This document shows, piece after piece, positions 20,200-32,384 of a DNA stretch of 64,000 bases. The notes below the pieces were generated by a model. The model made no database searches, was not told the origin of the DNA, and worked only from the letters and a program-made list of their open reading frames with translations. The stretch is from Hofstenia miamia (lineage: Eukaryota > Xenacoelomorpha > Acoela): positions 1,448,231-1,512,230 of the forward strand of contig SCFE01000039.1 in assembly GCA_004352715.1 (NCBI GenBank), in the 5' to 3' direction. A program made the translations under genes and the position numbers. Position 1 is the stretch's first letter, and each line of letters starts with the position of its first letter.

Positions 20200-23100
20200 G
20201 TTAAATTCGTAGTTTTGTTTCGATAAATTTTCAAAATAGTTTGTAGAATTTTTTTCTAGATATTTGTTTAATTTCACATACATAGCACTGTGCGTACAGT
20301 TTTAAATTTCTTGGCTGTCTCCAAAAATGACCATCTTTTATAGTTTAAAAAAATTTGCTAATGCTAAAAATGGCAATTATTTCTTCCTTGATTAATTCTG
20401 TACATCAATTTTTATTTTAGAATGGGCCTAATTTTTTGTTAACTAAGTCAAATTTTACAGCTCTTAAATTGGATATAGCTATTTCTCATCACTTAGTAAT
20501 GATAATTTCCGATAAATTTTTATTGTTTAATTCATTTATACATTATGAAATTTTATATGTAATTCCTAACAAAATTTACGTTTTTCAAATTTAAGCAAAT
20601 AACATCGTTTTGTATCTAAAATATGTATTCTTACTATTTTTCACAAACTTAATTAAAGTAAGAATATAAATTCATATCAGGCAAATGAAAACTTTGAAAT
20701 GAATTTTTGAGCTATAATTTGGATTTAGCAAGCTTAAAAGCGTATTCATTTTGTCAAAATATTTTCATTTTTCTGTTACAGTTATAAAATAGAAACTAAA
20801 ACGTTTTAAAACACATTCGAAATATTGATAGTTATTTTCAGATTGGGTAAGTTCTGCTGCAAAAGCTTCTCTTTTGATACTTTTATTAATCTGTGGCCCA
20901 GTAAGTATTTCTTATTGAATTTTTGCATGATACTCGAGGCAAAATTCTTATTTGCTGTCGTGCTGCATCATTTTAAACCCGTTAGAATTGGCAAAACTTT
21001 AATGTCTGCACATACTTCCTACTCATCTTTAGAATACGTAAATAAGGGAATATTTGCCATGTCTTGTGTCAGCCTTTTGTCGAGTTAATTTTCATAGGCT
21101 TTTTGTAATTGTGATGCTAGTAATAAATATTTTCTGCACGCTTTCTAATATGCTGACCACATATGTAACAGAATACATTTGGACAGTTTATGCTGAACTG
21201 TATATGGCATAGTTTAAAAACTTGTTAGAATTATTTAAAGGTTATTAAATCATATTGAAAACAGTTATTACTGTTAGAATGTTCTTAATGAATTGATACA
21301 TAAGATTATAGAATTACCGAAGTACTTTAAAATTGTAAACTTGAGATAGGTATTAAGCAATGCAATATCGTAAAAAGTACACATCATTTTTGTTTTCAGC
21401 TTAAAATTTTGAACTTGAATATGTGTTTTTCTTTTAAAAATAGAGACATGCACTTGCAGTGTATCACGGCCTACCAAAATCTGATTCTAGTAAGCCGGGC
21501 GTGTAGCTATTCACAAGCCATTATTAAGAAAGGGGAAAAGAATATTTCTAAATCTAATAATTATAAAACAGTTATTTTTCTTGTTACCACGAATTTTTTT
21601 CAATTGAAAGTAAAATTGTATGTTATGATTAGGTACCTAAAGTAAACTATTTTCAAATTCAATTCGAAAATATGCATTTTAGATTAGACTAAATATTTAT
21701 CAAAGAGCCCCATTTCATTGCAAACTCTGCTATTGAATTAGCTGTTAAATGGTATACTATAAAACGCAATGAATATGTTCACTATACTGCCCCTATTGGA
21801 AAAACTTCCCTTTGTGGCAAAAATTCAAAAGTTGAGATCTTTTGGCATTAATAGGTATACAGAAAGGTGTTTTATCATTAGGCATAATTAAAGCTTGCTA
21901 GTTTCTTAGATAATAAAAGGCAATACACCGTAACTTCATCATTTACAATAAGTTTAAAGCAAAGTTGCCCATGTGTTTAATATAATGGTACTATCTAAGC
22001 ATCCCACAATGGCAATGTATCAATCAAGATATATTTGCAAGACCTAGGTTCACTAGGAGGAGCCAAGTTAAATGGAAAATCACCTAAGTAACGTAGCCAT
22101 GTGGGAATAATAGTTTGATGTTACTCTTATTTTAGACTATACGATTAAAGCCTTTATTATTACGAGTATCGTCATATTTATAAAATAATGATTTGAAGTT
22201 GACTTTATGTAATTTATTAGCCTATGTACTACATCTAGCCTCAAGAGAATTAATTTGGAGAATTGTATTATATGCTGCATTGCTGGACTATTTTTTTTGG
22301 ATCTAATGCTAGTGTAATTATTGTAATGTATTTATTAAAAACATTAAATTCTATAAAATATTAGTTTCTTTGTGCCTTTACAAGCTTTAAAGGTTCATAC
22401 ATGTGTAACTAAATATGCATAGCAAATTATCCAAAAGTAATTGTTTAGAAGTGAAGACCCTAGTAGAATAAGTACTTAAGTCACATTTTTAGGAATTAAA
22501 AAATTGGCTTCAAAGATTGTGAATCGATCCATAGATGTGGTAAATTATTCAAAGTACATGAAACATTGAAGAATACGTTGGATATGATTGAATAACGGTT
22601 TGAAATTTTTCACGTCAGTATGTTCTATGCTCTCACATGAAATAAAATATTTTTTTTCGAAAATGTAACTTAAGTATTTCTTCCACTAGGCTCTTCAAGT
22701 CTATTTGGAGTTTGTAAAGTTTTTTATTCGAACTAATATTTTTACAGTAGTGCATTGTATTGTAATTCCCCATTTATAAGACCCCAAAAATAATTTTTTA
22801 CTTTTCTTCAATTTATATTTATAATTATTGTTTGTAAAATGTGCCATTGATTAAAAATAAACAGGTTATTCCGCTTTAAAATCGTATTTACACAAAACAA
22901 ATTTTTTTATAGATTTTATTGAATATACGTATATATTTAGAAATTATGAAGTAAAATATCTTTATTTTTTATCAATTCTATCTATCGCGTGTTACGAATT
23001 TTGTTAATTATGCTAAGCCATCGATCGGTTTATATATCGACAAATACCGCTTAGTAGTGTTTATTTCTTCCGTATTCTTATTCCAATTGTTCTAATATTA

Positions 23101-23245
23101 CTATAACCAACATTGTATTAGGTCACGTAAAATATCTTTGTCAATCAATTCATTTATTTGTATATTATAATATAACAATTGTATATTCAAGTCGAGACAC
23201 AATTATTTAGAATTATGTTTCTCATTGGGCTAAGCTATATATCAG
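20200..23245. other. AT-rich intergenic DNA, nothing recognised
   Basis: Open frames at 20825-21088 and 21274-21645 have neither coding composition nor recognisable motifs. No RNA gene or bounded repeat is seen. Confidence 0.5.
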
Positions 23246-23249
23246 GATG

Positions 23250-23340
23250 GGAAACGGGTTAACCCGACCCGCGGGTCGTATTTTAATTTTCTTGAGTGTT
23301 TGAACTCGTTTCGAACTTGACTCGAATTTTGAGTACTCCC
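23250..23340. mobile_element. Possible hAT end with GC-rich palindrome
   Basis: GGGTTAACCCGACCCGCGGG lies at about 23257, followed by CTCG/TTCGAA words like those inside the MITE at 36-357. This looks like one end of another hAT-like element. The second end was not found. Confidence 0.35.
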
Positions 23341-23349
23341 AATGATGTG

Positions 23350-23704
23350 CAAAGGGATGGACATGGGTTGGAAATGCCCGCACCCGCGCGGTTGGGGGTT
23401 GAGTATTGCTTTTGTTATAAATTCAGGTGTGGTTATGGGTTGGGTATACATAAAAAATATTCGGGTAGTATTGCGGTTAGAAAATATGTACATACCTAAC
23501 TATATCAGTATATACATTAAATATTGCTCAATTGTACATTTTTGAACTTATCAATTAGATCAGTATAATATTGTCAATAAATATAAAAATGCGGGTATGA
23601 TAATGGAAAACTGTGGGCGTGGTCGGGTGCCTTTATGTATTTCAACCCATTTGCGGGTGCGGGTTGGGTTGGGTAGAGGAATATGTACCCGTGTCCAATC
23701 TTAG
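23350..23704. mobile_element. hAT-like MITE, 355 bp
   Basis: The flanking direct repeat TGATGTG occurs at 23343-23349 and 23705-23711. The ends CAAAGGGATGGACATGGGT and, reverse-complemented, CTAAGATTGGACACGGGT are imperfect inverted repeats. GGGTTGGG and GCGGGTGCGGGT motifs cluster near both ends. Short frames through it are incidental. Confidence 0.6.
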
Positions 23705-23711
23705 TGATGTG

Positions 23712-25090
23712 ACCTAAATAATATTCTCTGGATTCGCCAATGGTTGCAACAACAGCATTCTGAAATTAGGTCAATATTACAGAAATAATTTCAAAGATCT
23801 CAGTTGTTTATTCCATTTATTCGCTATATTATAATATACACAAACACAATTTATGCGTAGGTCAACTCCGCTAAATATAAATAAATTAAGTATTGCATTT
23901 TCAGGATTTGCTTTCATCCCACAAGTATATTAACCTGATAAAATCATAGATAAATTTGTTTAATCGAATTAATTTTCTATAACATTCTTTATTGAATAAA
24001 AATTATGAATTATGCCAATTAATGAGAGGCTTTCTAGTTTCGACCTTTATATTTTTTCTAAACCTTTTATCCTATTAAGGACGTTCTAAGTTATTTTAAT
24101 TTAGTTTAGCCTTGATCAATTGAGGAAGAAATGGGTTAATAGTTTATCTTTTTTTAAGTTTTCACACGTTTTCATGACGAAATATCAAATTAATAGCTAT
24201 ATTGATTTAAGCTGTGTTTCTCTTTGCAGATTTTAGAAACACAACTTATTGAGAGGGCTTTATCAAATCATACATGTACAAATGTAACCAACACTCTAAT
24301 GTTATAATCAATGCACTTTCATTTGTCTCTATAATTCGTTTGAGTACTCGCACCTTGGTTCCTAAAACAGTCCAAATGATTGCCAAGGGAAACCACGGCC
24401 TTAGTATTTCATTATTAGTAAAAATATTTTTATGAGTTACCCTTTGTAAATTTCAATTGCATTATCAGTGTAGCATGCACATCTTACCCTTGACTGTTAC
24501 TCATCGTAAATTCCAATAATTCAAATTGCTGCTTGAAATGTTTGGTTAATTTAAAATCATTGAAAATTTTATTCGTAAAGATATTAGTTTTCAATTCAAT
24601 CGTGTAAAGTAATTTCCGTTTTTAAATTGTTTAATTGCAACATTGTGAACATCTATGCAATATAATTTACAACATTGCATATCAGAAACACTGCCATTGA
24701 TCATCCTTGCGGAATGAATCGTGCATTGAATGTATCTTAGTACATTCATTGTGAATATGTACTTGGCAGATGTAGATGCAGAGGGGTATGGGATCGGGAC
24801 ATTTCTAAAATAAGAAAAGTTCATTATAATGGTGCAGTCAACGTTTTTTAGTACCCAATTATAAGCTTAGTATTTTATCTTATATTAAGACTCCTAAAAA
24901 TAATCCAAAATTCTCTACTGGCACTTGACAGCTTGAAAATTTTTTATATAAAATGTGCAATTTTTCTTAATCGTCGTTGATCGGAAGAATCCTTAGTTTG
25001 AATTTAATTTTACTTGGAATTACCTATTTTCTTATTAGATAACCCCTACTGATTGAGGTGCAGGTTAAAAATAATCCTATTGCAGTTATG
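23712..25090. other. Intergenic DNA, no supported gene
   Basis: A minus-strand frame at 24824-24591 follows an acceptor-like CTTTTCTTATTTTAG but matches nothing I know. The rest shows no features. Confidence 0.45.
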
Positions 25091-25097
25091 ATCGTGT

Positions 25098-25684
25098 AGG
25101 ATTGATATATTGTGGGTTTGCTTACCGAATTTGTTGAGGAATATCAATTCTCAATACGCTTAGCCTAGAACAATATTGAATGAATAATCTACACACGCTT
25201 AAAACCCAACTCTGTCAATATCTGATTAATTAGATAATGTAAAAGGAGCTTGTTCAATGTTCAGTGAAAAGCAATCTAGGTGAAATTTTAGTTGTAAGCC
25301 ATTTATTGATGAATTGCTGAGAAGAGGCGATCAGAGATAAACAAGGGCCAATAATGTAATTGGAAGTTTTGTCCTACACTGGAAACCTGGTACTTAACTC
25401 CAATCCGGCCCGCTCATTTAAATTAACGGCGCCAATAATTCGCTCCATTAATGCAATCCTTGTCAAAAACACTTCTTCAGTTTTCCCGTTTGCTAGAGCA
25501 ATGTTAGCTATTTTGAAATTTACAATTTAAGCCCAAAAATGGAAAATCTTAAATTGAATTTACCAAGTTATAAAAAACAAATGTAAAACTTACAACGGAT
25601 ATTTTATTTTTGATCAGATTTTTTATAAGCTCTATGACATTCACTGAGGATTGATATACTGTGGGTTTGCTTACCGAATTTGTT
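25098..25684 (+). repeat. 38-bp direct repeat pair, 549 bp apart
   Basis: AGGATTGATATATTGTGGGT continuing to TTTGTT at 25098-25135 recurs at 25647-25684 with one mismatch (ATACTG for ATATTG). The sequence between is unlike a known LTR interior. It could be the remains of a small element or a local duplication. Confidence 0.6.
25388..25530 (-). other. Coding-like open segment, unidentified
   Basis: The minus strand is open for about 49 codons, reading IANIALANGKTEEVFLTRIA, then LMERIIGAVNLNERAGLELS and a short tail. GC content is above the flanks, and an acceptor-like TTTCAAAATAG precedes it. The same stretch has TTAATGCAAT and AATTAACGG words, so a conserved non-coding element is an equally good reading. 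Confidence 0.25.
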
Positions 25685-26364
25685 AGTAGTCAAGACAGGC
25701 TTACTAAAATTTGGTATATTTTTGAATTAACTTTACCCTCTTCAGGTTCTTAAAATTGATTTTGGTTGGTTAAATCAAAAAAATTTTCAGGCAAATATTA
25801 AAAAAAGTTAAAAATGAAGGTCCTGAATTGCATTTTTAGATCTCTATTTATTCACGTGATCATGACGGAGCTGTACCCAGTCAAAAAATCTTTTAACTTG
25901 ATAGAAGTTCTGCCTAAATCCCTCTCTGGGGAGACTTAAGAAGGCTAGGATTCTCCTACAAAATATTATGTAAAAAGGCTATTATATGGGAGTTGTCCAA
26001 GACCTACTATAATGACAGTAGGTATTGGATTGGTCCACTGATATGTATATCGTTGTAGAAAGGCTTAGATGTTTTCTACGAAACAGCATTTTGTAAATTT
26101 GACGCAAATCCTGTAAAACTTTATTTTTAGGAACAAACACGATGATGGATGCATGTGTGGATATAGACTGATGGCATCAGCAAAAATTACTATTTTATTC
26201 TGAAACTGATGTTCATTGTAGTTCCCGCTACATAATGTGAAATCTAATAAGGTATAATAACAGGCACATGCAAGTGCTAGGCTCCTATGGGACAATAAAT
26301 ACAGTTGGTAAGATGGATTATGCATCGTCAGACAGAAAAATCCTATCTCTTGAGAAACCTGCTC

Positions 26365-27051
26365 AATATGGACATAGAAAATTAAATTGACAGTTATATC
26401 ATAAAATATGCGTAAAAAATACCATTCATGCCGATAAATCAATATTTATCCCATAAAAAGATTCAACTAATCGAATATGCTAGATTTTTTACAACAGTCA
26501 TTACTCTAGTACATTGACGAAAAGTCACGAAGTTGTTGCATTGGAGAAATCTCTGAAATTTTTAACATGACATTGTACGAAACAAGCCATGGTAATCTAC
26601 TAAATCACATTAAATATAGAATTTGATCTAAAAATCTTCGCCATCCCATATTATTAAGATTCAAGTCACGTTTGTCATAGACTACGCATTGTTTCTTTCT
26701 TTAACAACAATATGGACATAGAAAATTAAATTGACAGTTATAACATAAAATATGCGTAAAAAATACCATTTATGCCGATAAATCAATATTTATTCCGTAA
26801 AAAGATTCAACTAATCGAATATGCTAGATTTTTTACAACAGTCATTATTCTAGTACATTGACGAAAAGTCACCAAGTTGTTGCATTGGAGAAATCTCTGA
26901 AATTTTTAACATGACATTGTACGATAACAGATCATGGTAATCTACTAAATCACTTTAAATATAGAATTTGATCTAAAAATCTTCGTCATCCCATATTATT
27001 AAGATTCAAGTCACGTTTGTCATAGACTACGCATTGTTTCTTTCTTTAACA
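26365..27051 (+). repeat. Tandem duplication of a 344-bp unit
   Basis: Unit 1 is 26365-26708, unit 2 is 26709-27051. They start AATATGGACATAGAAAATTA and differ at a limited number of positions plus small indels. No N separates them, so this is more likely a real tandem duplication than a scaffolding artefact. Confidence 0.8.
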
Positions 27052-27093
27052 CAATACAGCTTTACGACACCAAATTTTAAACGTGCGCGTACA

Positions 27094-28060
27094 TTAAAGT
27101 AGCGCACAACTTTTTGGGTAATTATAAAGTTCACAGCAAAAATATTTTGCGTACCCACTTCCAACTTTGCGGGTAATTATAAAGTTCACAGCAAAAATAT
27201 TTGCGTACACACAACTTTGCGCACAACTTTTTAGTTGAATTATATGTATTGCAATTTTTATTAATTAAATTTACCAGTAAATTACACTACAACCCATTCA
27301 ATGAAGCAGCACTCTGTAGGAAAAAGACAGTTTTGAAAGCACCTTGTGCTTTTTATAACATTTGCAGTATATAAACGATTTTAAAAAATCGATTAATATT
27401 TGTCTAAACCACATTAATTGTATATTATTAGCAAGTTATTGCTATTTGAAAATTTAAACTAAAGTAATTAGATGTTTAATTGCAGCATGCAATTTGTTAT
27501 TTATGTTATTAAATATTAGAAATCACTACATTTAATAGGCATTACGTATTACCACATGTGTTCTACGTANTATATGGACGAAAGTTAAAATATGGCCATT
27601 ATGGACTGCTAAAAAATTTCGCCTTACCATATATGGCCATACCATTAACGGCACTCCTGATTCTTACTATATTCTAAAAGTAAACAATGAGTAATTCAAA
27701 CTATGCGTCAGAGGGAACGTTGTGCGAATGCGCCAAACCCTGCATACAAGAATAAATGAATATTACAATTATTGAAACACAGGAAGATTATGGGATGCAA
27801 AAGTAAAAAATATTTTAAAAAAATTAATAACACTAATTTTAAAATTGTTATTATAATATAATAATTATATCATCTGTTAATTTATTTCAATAATTTTCTT
27901 CATTTCTAATAATATTTTTATTAAAGAAAAGTAGTTTGTTACAAAATTTAAATTGTGCACTCCTCAGAAATAGATTATTGAATTAAAAGTTCACAACAAA
28001 GTTGGAATCGCGTACACACTTACAACTTTTCTTGTGCGCAAAGTTGTGCACGCTACTTTA
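27094..28060. mobile_element. Non-autonomous element with TAAAGTAGCG inverted ends
   Basis: The left end TAAAGTAGCGCACAACTTT is matched by the reverse-complemented right end TAAAGTAGCGTGCACAACTT. Just inside, AAAGTTCACAGCAAAAATAT and a GCGTACACA-type word occur twice on the left (about 27127 and 27179) and once in diverged form on the right (about 27989). The interior is AT-rich and partly similar to 46690-46810. No open frame or certain target duplication is seen, so the superfamily is undetermined. Confidence 0.5.
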
Positions 28061-28427
28061 GTTGCTATCACTTTCTCATGAATTATTATTAAAAATATCA
28101 ATTATCACTTTTCTTAATTACCCGCCAAATTTCTAAGGTATTCAACCGATTGCATTAATCCAATCAGATTAATAAACTGAGGCTTTGAGCGCGAACATCA
28201 AAGCAATTTTCTAAGATTTGTTGACGTAAAGTTTGTAGCCATGAATGTGCAGTAATCCAGGGGTTTTATTTTCAATACTTGAAGTTTCCTCGTGTTGGCA
28301 CCAGATGGTTACATTACATGCATTATGCATGATGCATGTAAAAATGACAGAATGTTCTTTTGTTTTATTCACCATTTCTGCATGTAAATAGTTATGTTGA
28401 TATTATCCAACTGAATTTAAAATGTTG

Positions 28428-28653
28428 AGGCCACAGTTAGACTAGTGATTGTTTCAAAAGTGATCTATCACATTTGAACGACTTGCATGTCTAATGACAC
28501 GAGATAATTAGCGACGTGACGATCACAAGGAAATCGAACGCGCCCGATTTCTTCGTGATCGTGACATCTCTAATTATCTCGGGTGGTTAGACATGCAATT
28601 CTTTCAAATATGACAAATCACTTTTTAACCAATCACTAGTCTAACCGTGGCCT
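28428..28653. mobile_element. Foldback MITE: two 109-nt arms, 8-nt loop
   Basis: Arms 28428-28536 and 28545-28653 are reverse complements apart from scattered mismatches, around the loop AACGCGCC. The outer ends are AGGCCACAGTTAGACTAGTG and, inverted, AGGCCACGGTTAGACTAGTG. Innermost pairing is AAATCG/CGATTT. There is no coding content. Foldback structure with nearly matching arms is typical of MITEs; transcribed, it would form a long hairpin. Confidence 0.8.
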
Positions 28654-28659
28654 AAGAAA

Positions 28660-30480
28660 ATTTTAGTTTTTTCTAAATCTTAACGTTGAAGTGCATTCCT
28701 TCGAAGTATAATAAAGGAATACTAGAGATGTTCTATTTTTTGAGTCTTAAACAAATCCATTAAGAAATAGCAAACCGAATCTACTTTTCTTTTACTTTTA
28801 TTTTCAATACACTATTTATCGTATTTGAACAATCCAATTTCTTAAATCAAAGATTTATTATTAATGTTTTTAATGATTAATCATCAAATCAATTACTAAA
28901 TGATATTTATTGAAGTATATTGTCATCAACATGCACCTAAGAGAAATAATTGTACTGTATTTTAAATGATAACTAAAAATACGAAAATTGCAGAAGAATT
29001 AATTATATGCAATCAATCAATTTTGTAAAAAATAATGATTACCACCTTTTGTAATAACTGACGATGAGTGCAGACACTCGAAACATGTCCTAAAATATAT
29101 ATTTCTAACTTTTTATTATATATATATATATATATATATAATGTAAAGCTTGCAATTATTGATACCATTAATTCAAATATGTAGACGTTTGAATTCAGTA
29201 TAGCGTGATATTTTGCCGGAAGTTCAAACTATGCATCATCTCCATCACATTAAATCATTTCATAATAACTCTAATGTGCAGGCGGAATGACATCTTAAGA
29301 ATGTATGAGAATTAAGCCAATAATTTGTCATTTTTAAAATCATTTGAAATTCACTTTTCTAGTTGTTATACAGTATGAAAAAATATGTATGCATCATCCC
29401 TATTTTCAAAAAAAATGTTTTAATTCCGGCTCCCATAAGCCACAACCTGAGTGTTAAAAATTTCCTTGTAACCATGAAATACATATTAGGAGTTTGTTTA
29501 CCTGCTATGATATCACAGTTCCTTCAACATGTTTTGAAAATTGTTATAGAAATAGTTTATCATTATATAAAAAGAGCCTTAAAGGAAATCATAATTATTA
29601 TTTATGCATCTATTGTAGCATATTTAAAATGAATTTATTGAAAATATTGTCTGTTGAATTGTTATTGGAAAATACATGGTGCTAATCGGCGATTTTGATT
29701 ATAAATAACATGCTTCTATAGGGAAACTAATGAAACAAAGTCAGTTCAATTTGCTTCATTTTGTATAACATCGCTTAGATAAAAGAAATTTCCTCGCTTT
29801 CAAAAGCCTTCAAACATGGAAACAGTCGTTTACCATTTCCTTCTAACAAAATTTCTAAATATAATATTCTGTTGATACACCTTATTTTTATGACATGAAA
29901 TTTACATGATAGTTCCGGAGTTATACCTGTAGAAGGAAAAAATTGCCACACCTGAAAATTTGAATTGCGATGAAATGTTTATACTATTTAGAGAAAGATT
30001 GTAACTGATGTGACTAAATTGGCAAAAGCATATATTCACGGTAATGCAAAAGTATATTTATTTAAGTTCAAAAATTTCAACCATAGGTAAGTATCATCAT
30101 AGGAATAAAACAAATCCACAAGTTAGATAAATCATCTTATTTTACAAATAGATCAAAATTCATTAATATGTAAATTAGTTCGATCACCAACTACATGCAT
30201 TTATTGACTTTTTATTTTAAATAGGCAATTTAAACGGCTAAAGTGGCTAAATACTTTTTAAATCAATTAATATTTACATTGTAATTTAAGTTCTTTGCAA
30301 ATGACTTCACTGATGTCATTCAATTTAAATTCATGTATTTCCTTAGAGCTAGTAATTGATTAAACGGCAAAGATTCATCAATGAATTTCAAATTAAATAA
30401 TGAAATTTCTCTCAACATAATTTATCGAGCGCCGCTTGTTAATAACTTAAAATCAACTCTAGCGGCCAATTTGTGAACTC
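28660..30480. other. AT-rich intergenic DNA with an (AT)n tract
   Basis: (TA)n lies at about 29118-29141. Frames at 29363-29685 lack coding composition. The stretch 30420-30535 is less AT-rich (GCGCCGCTTG, CTCTAGCGGCCAA) and may be promoter or 5' UTR of the UNC5-type gene. Confidence 0.45.
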
Positions 30481-30535
30481 GGTATTTAATAGCTATTTTG
30501 TTGTTAAAAGTGCCATTATATTCAATACGCTCAAG

Positions 30536-30608
30536 ATGGGATTGTATAGGTTTCAATATTTTTTATTCGTTACCACGTTTATGCCATTTATTAAGTCTGC
30601 ATCTTCAG
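30536..30608 (+). CDS. UNC5: UNC5 candidate exon 1 (signal peptide)
   Basis: The ATG opens MGLYRFQYFLFVTTFMPFIK followed by SASS and a split Gly codon at TCAG|GTATGT. The hydrophobic core FLFVTTFMPFI followed by small residues fits a signal peptide. It exits in phase 1, as needed for the next proposed exon. Confidence 0.55.
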
Positions 30609-31664
30609 GTATGTTTCTTATTTAATTCTAAATGCATTTTTACTAATTTAATATATAATTGAACTTTATTAATTATTAAAGTGTGTCCAATTCTATTCTG
30701 CAAGCTTTCCTAGTAGAATAATTGAGGTGGTAAACAGAGGCTCATTACTATGACATAAATGTTTAAATAGATCTAAACTTGCAATGGAGCTTTTGCAAGG
30801 TCTAGCATAAATTTGTTAAGGGTTTTTGATCAAAATGAAATTGTACCTGTTCTTTCAGATGCATAACATATAACTACAAATGTTTATTGTAAAATAATTC
30901 TACCATTTTTCACGGATTTCCATTTAATTTCAGTTTGAATTGAGCATTTGCGGGATGCCAATTACAATGTCCGGTCTGAAAATTGGTTCTTAATTATAAG
31001 CTTTATAAACAAATCTATAGTGGAAATGGGAAGCCGACTTTTGAACAACCCTTAACTTACCAAACAAGTATCATTAGAGTATTTCCAAATAATTTAATAA
31101 ATCCTTAAGAGTGGAAGTGATTTCACTTTCACATTTTAAATGTTCACTATTTAGTCTCAACAAAACACAGTTTTGGTGAACTGAACTATAAAATTTAGTT
31201 GGATTCCTCAATTGAATTATTAAAATATTTTTATTCAATGCTTTTATGAATTTCATGCCTTACTTTCAGTGCTCCAAAGGACGTTAAATTATAGTATTTA
31301 AAAAGTATTCCACTTAAATTATTTACTCTCATTGCATTATTATGTAGATTGGTGTGAGATATGACTGTGTTCATATGTCTGTGTACATGTACATTAAGAC
31401 CTTGCAAGTACTCATCATTTAGATTAGCTTTAATGATAGGTATATTTTTCAATTTTTGCCTATATTTCGAACAATCCATCGGTCTTTCACTATTTAGCTG
31501 AAATTTTATTTATCACATGCTGTATTTCTGTCTTACATTTATATAGGGTAAAAAAGTTATATCTAGCTTAGCCTAACGACAAAAATATGTCAAAGTCGAA
31601 CTGGACTCGAGCCTAAAAAGTCAATTTGCAGGAACAGAGTATACATACACATATGTAATATACA

Positions 31665-31707
<43 letters not shown>

Positions 31708-32331
31708 CCTTACATGTTCTTAAGTTGAATGACATTCATTGGTGCAGATTAGTATTTGATATTTAAATCTGTAAGGTTTAAAAGCATTTTTTGCAAGTCC
31801 ATGTGAAAGACAATTATCCTACGTCATCCTTTAGGCGTGATACATTACGCAATAATGTCAACAATTCGTTTTATTTTTAGAAATTGTTTTTATTTAAGGA
31901 AAACTCGCTGTTATCTTATGAATGTGAAACGTAATTGTCAGGAAAACTTTTCTTTGAGGAACTTTTTTAAAGTGCAACGATAGACACTGTTTTATCTTTC
32001 ATGCGTTCAAAATACGAATTATAAATAAAAAAATGACTTTGTGCTTTGGAAACGATTTAAAAGCGATTTAATAGGATGCTCATTAATTTTTATCGAAACT
32101 TTAAATGCAATCATATTCTAGGATTCCAGAAAATTTTTAATGTAGTTTTCAATATTTTATTGTATGCGAAACGTTTATAACTGCTAAAGCTGAATGATCT
32201 CTTTATGTGTTCATCCAGCGTCAGGGAATATCAAATTCGAAAACATCGCTAAAAATGTGTGTTTTAGCATGTTTTTCTCCTTATAAGAATACGTTTATTA
32301 TTATTATTATTTATTTAGAGCAATGAATTTG

Positions 32332-32384
<53 letters not shown>

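Noticed and set aside
24591-24824. 77-codon minus-strand frame after an acceptor-like site
   Set aside because: No donor in phase, no family resemblance, and a short inverted repeat inside it explains part of the pattern.
25920-26050. Possible Tc1-like HTH on the + strand (LWGDLRRLGFSYKILCKKA)
   Set aside because: A single short motif without neighbouring DDE blocks, followed by stops. Too weak to annotate.
26065-26442. 125-codon minus-strand frame
   Set aside because: It runs into the 344-bp tandem duplication and has no coding composition or known motif.
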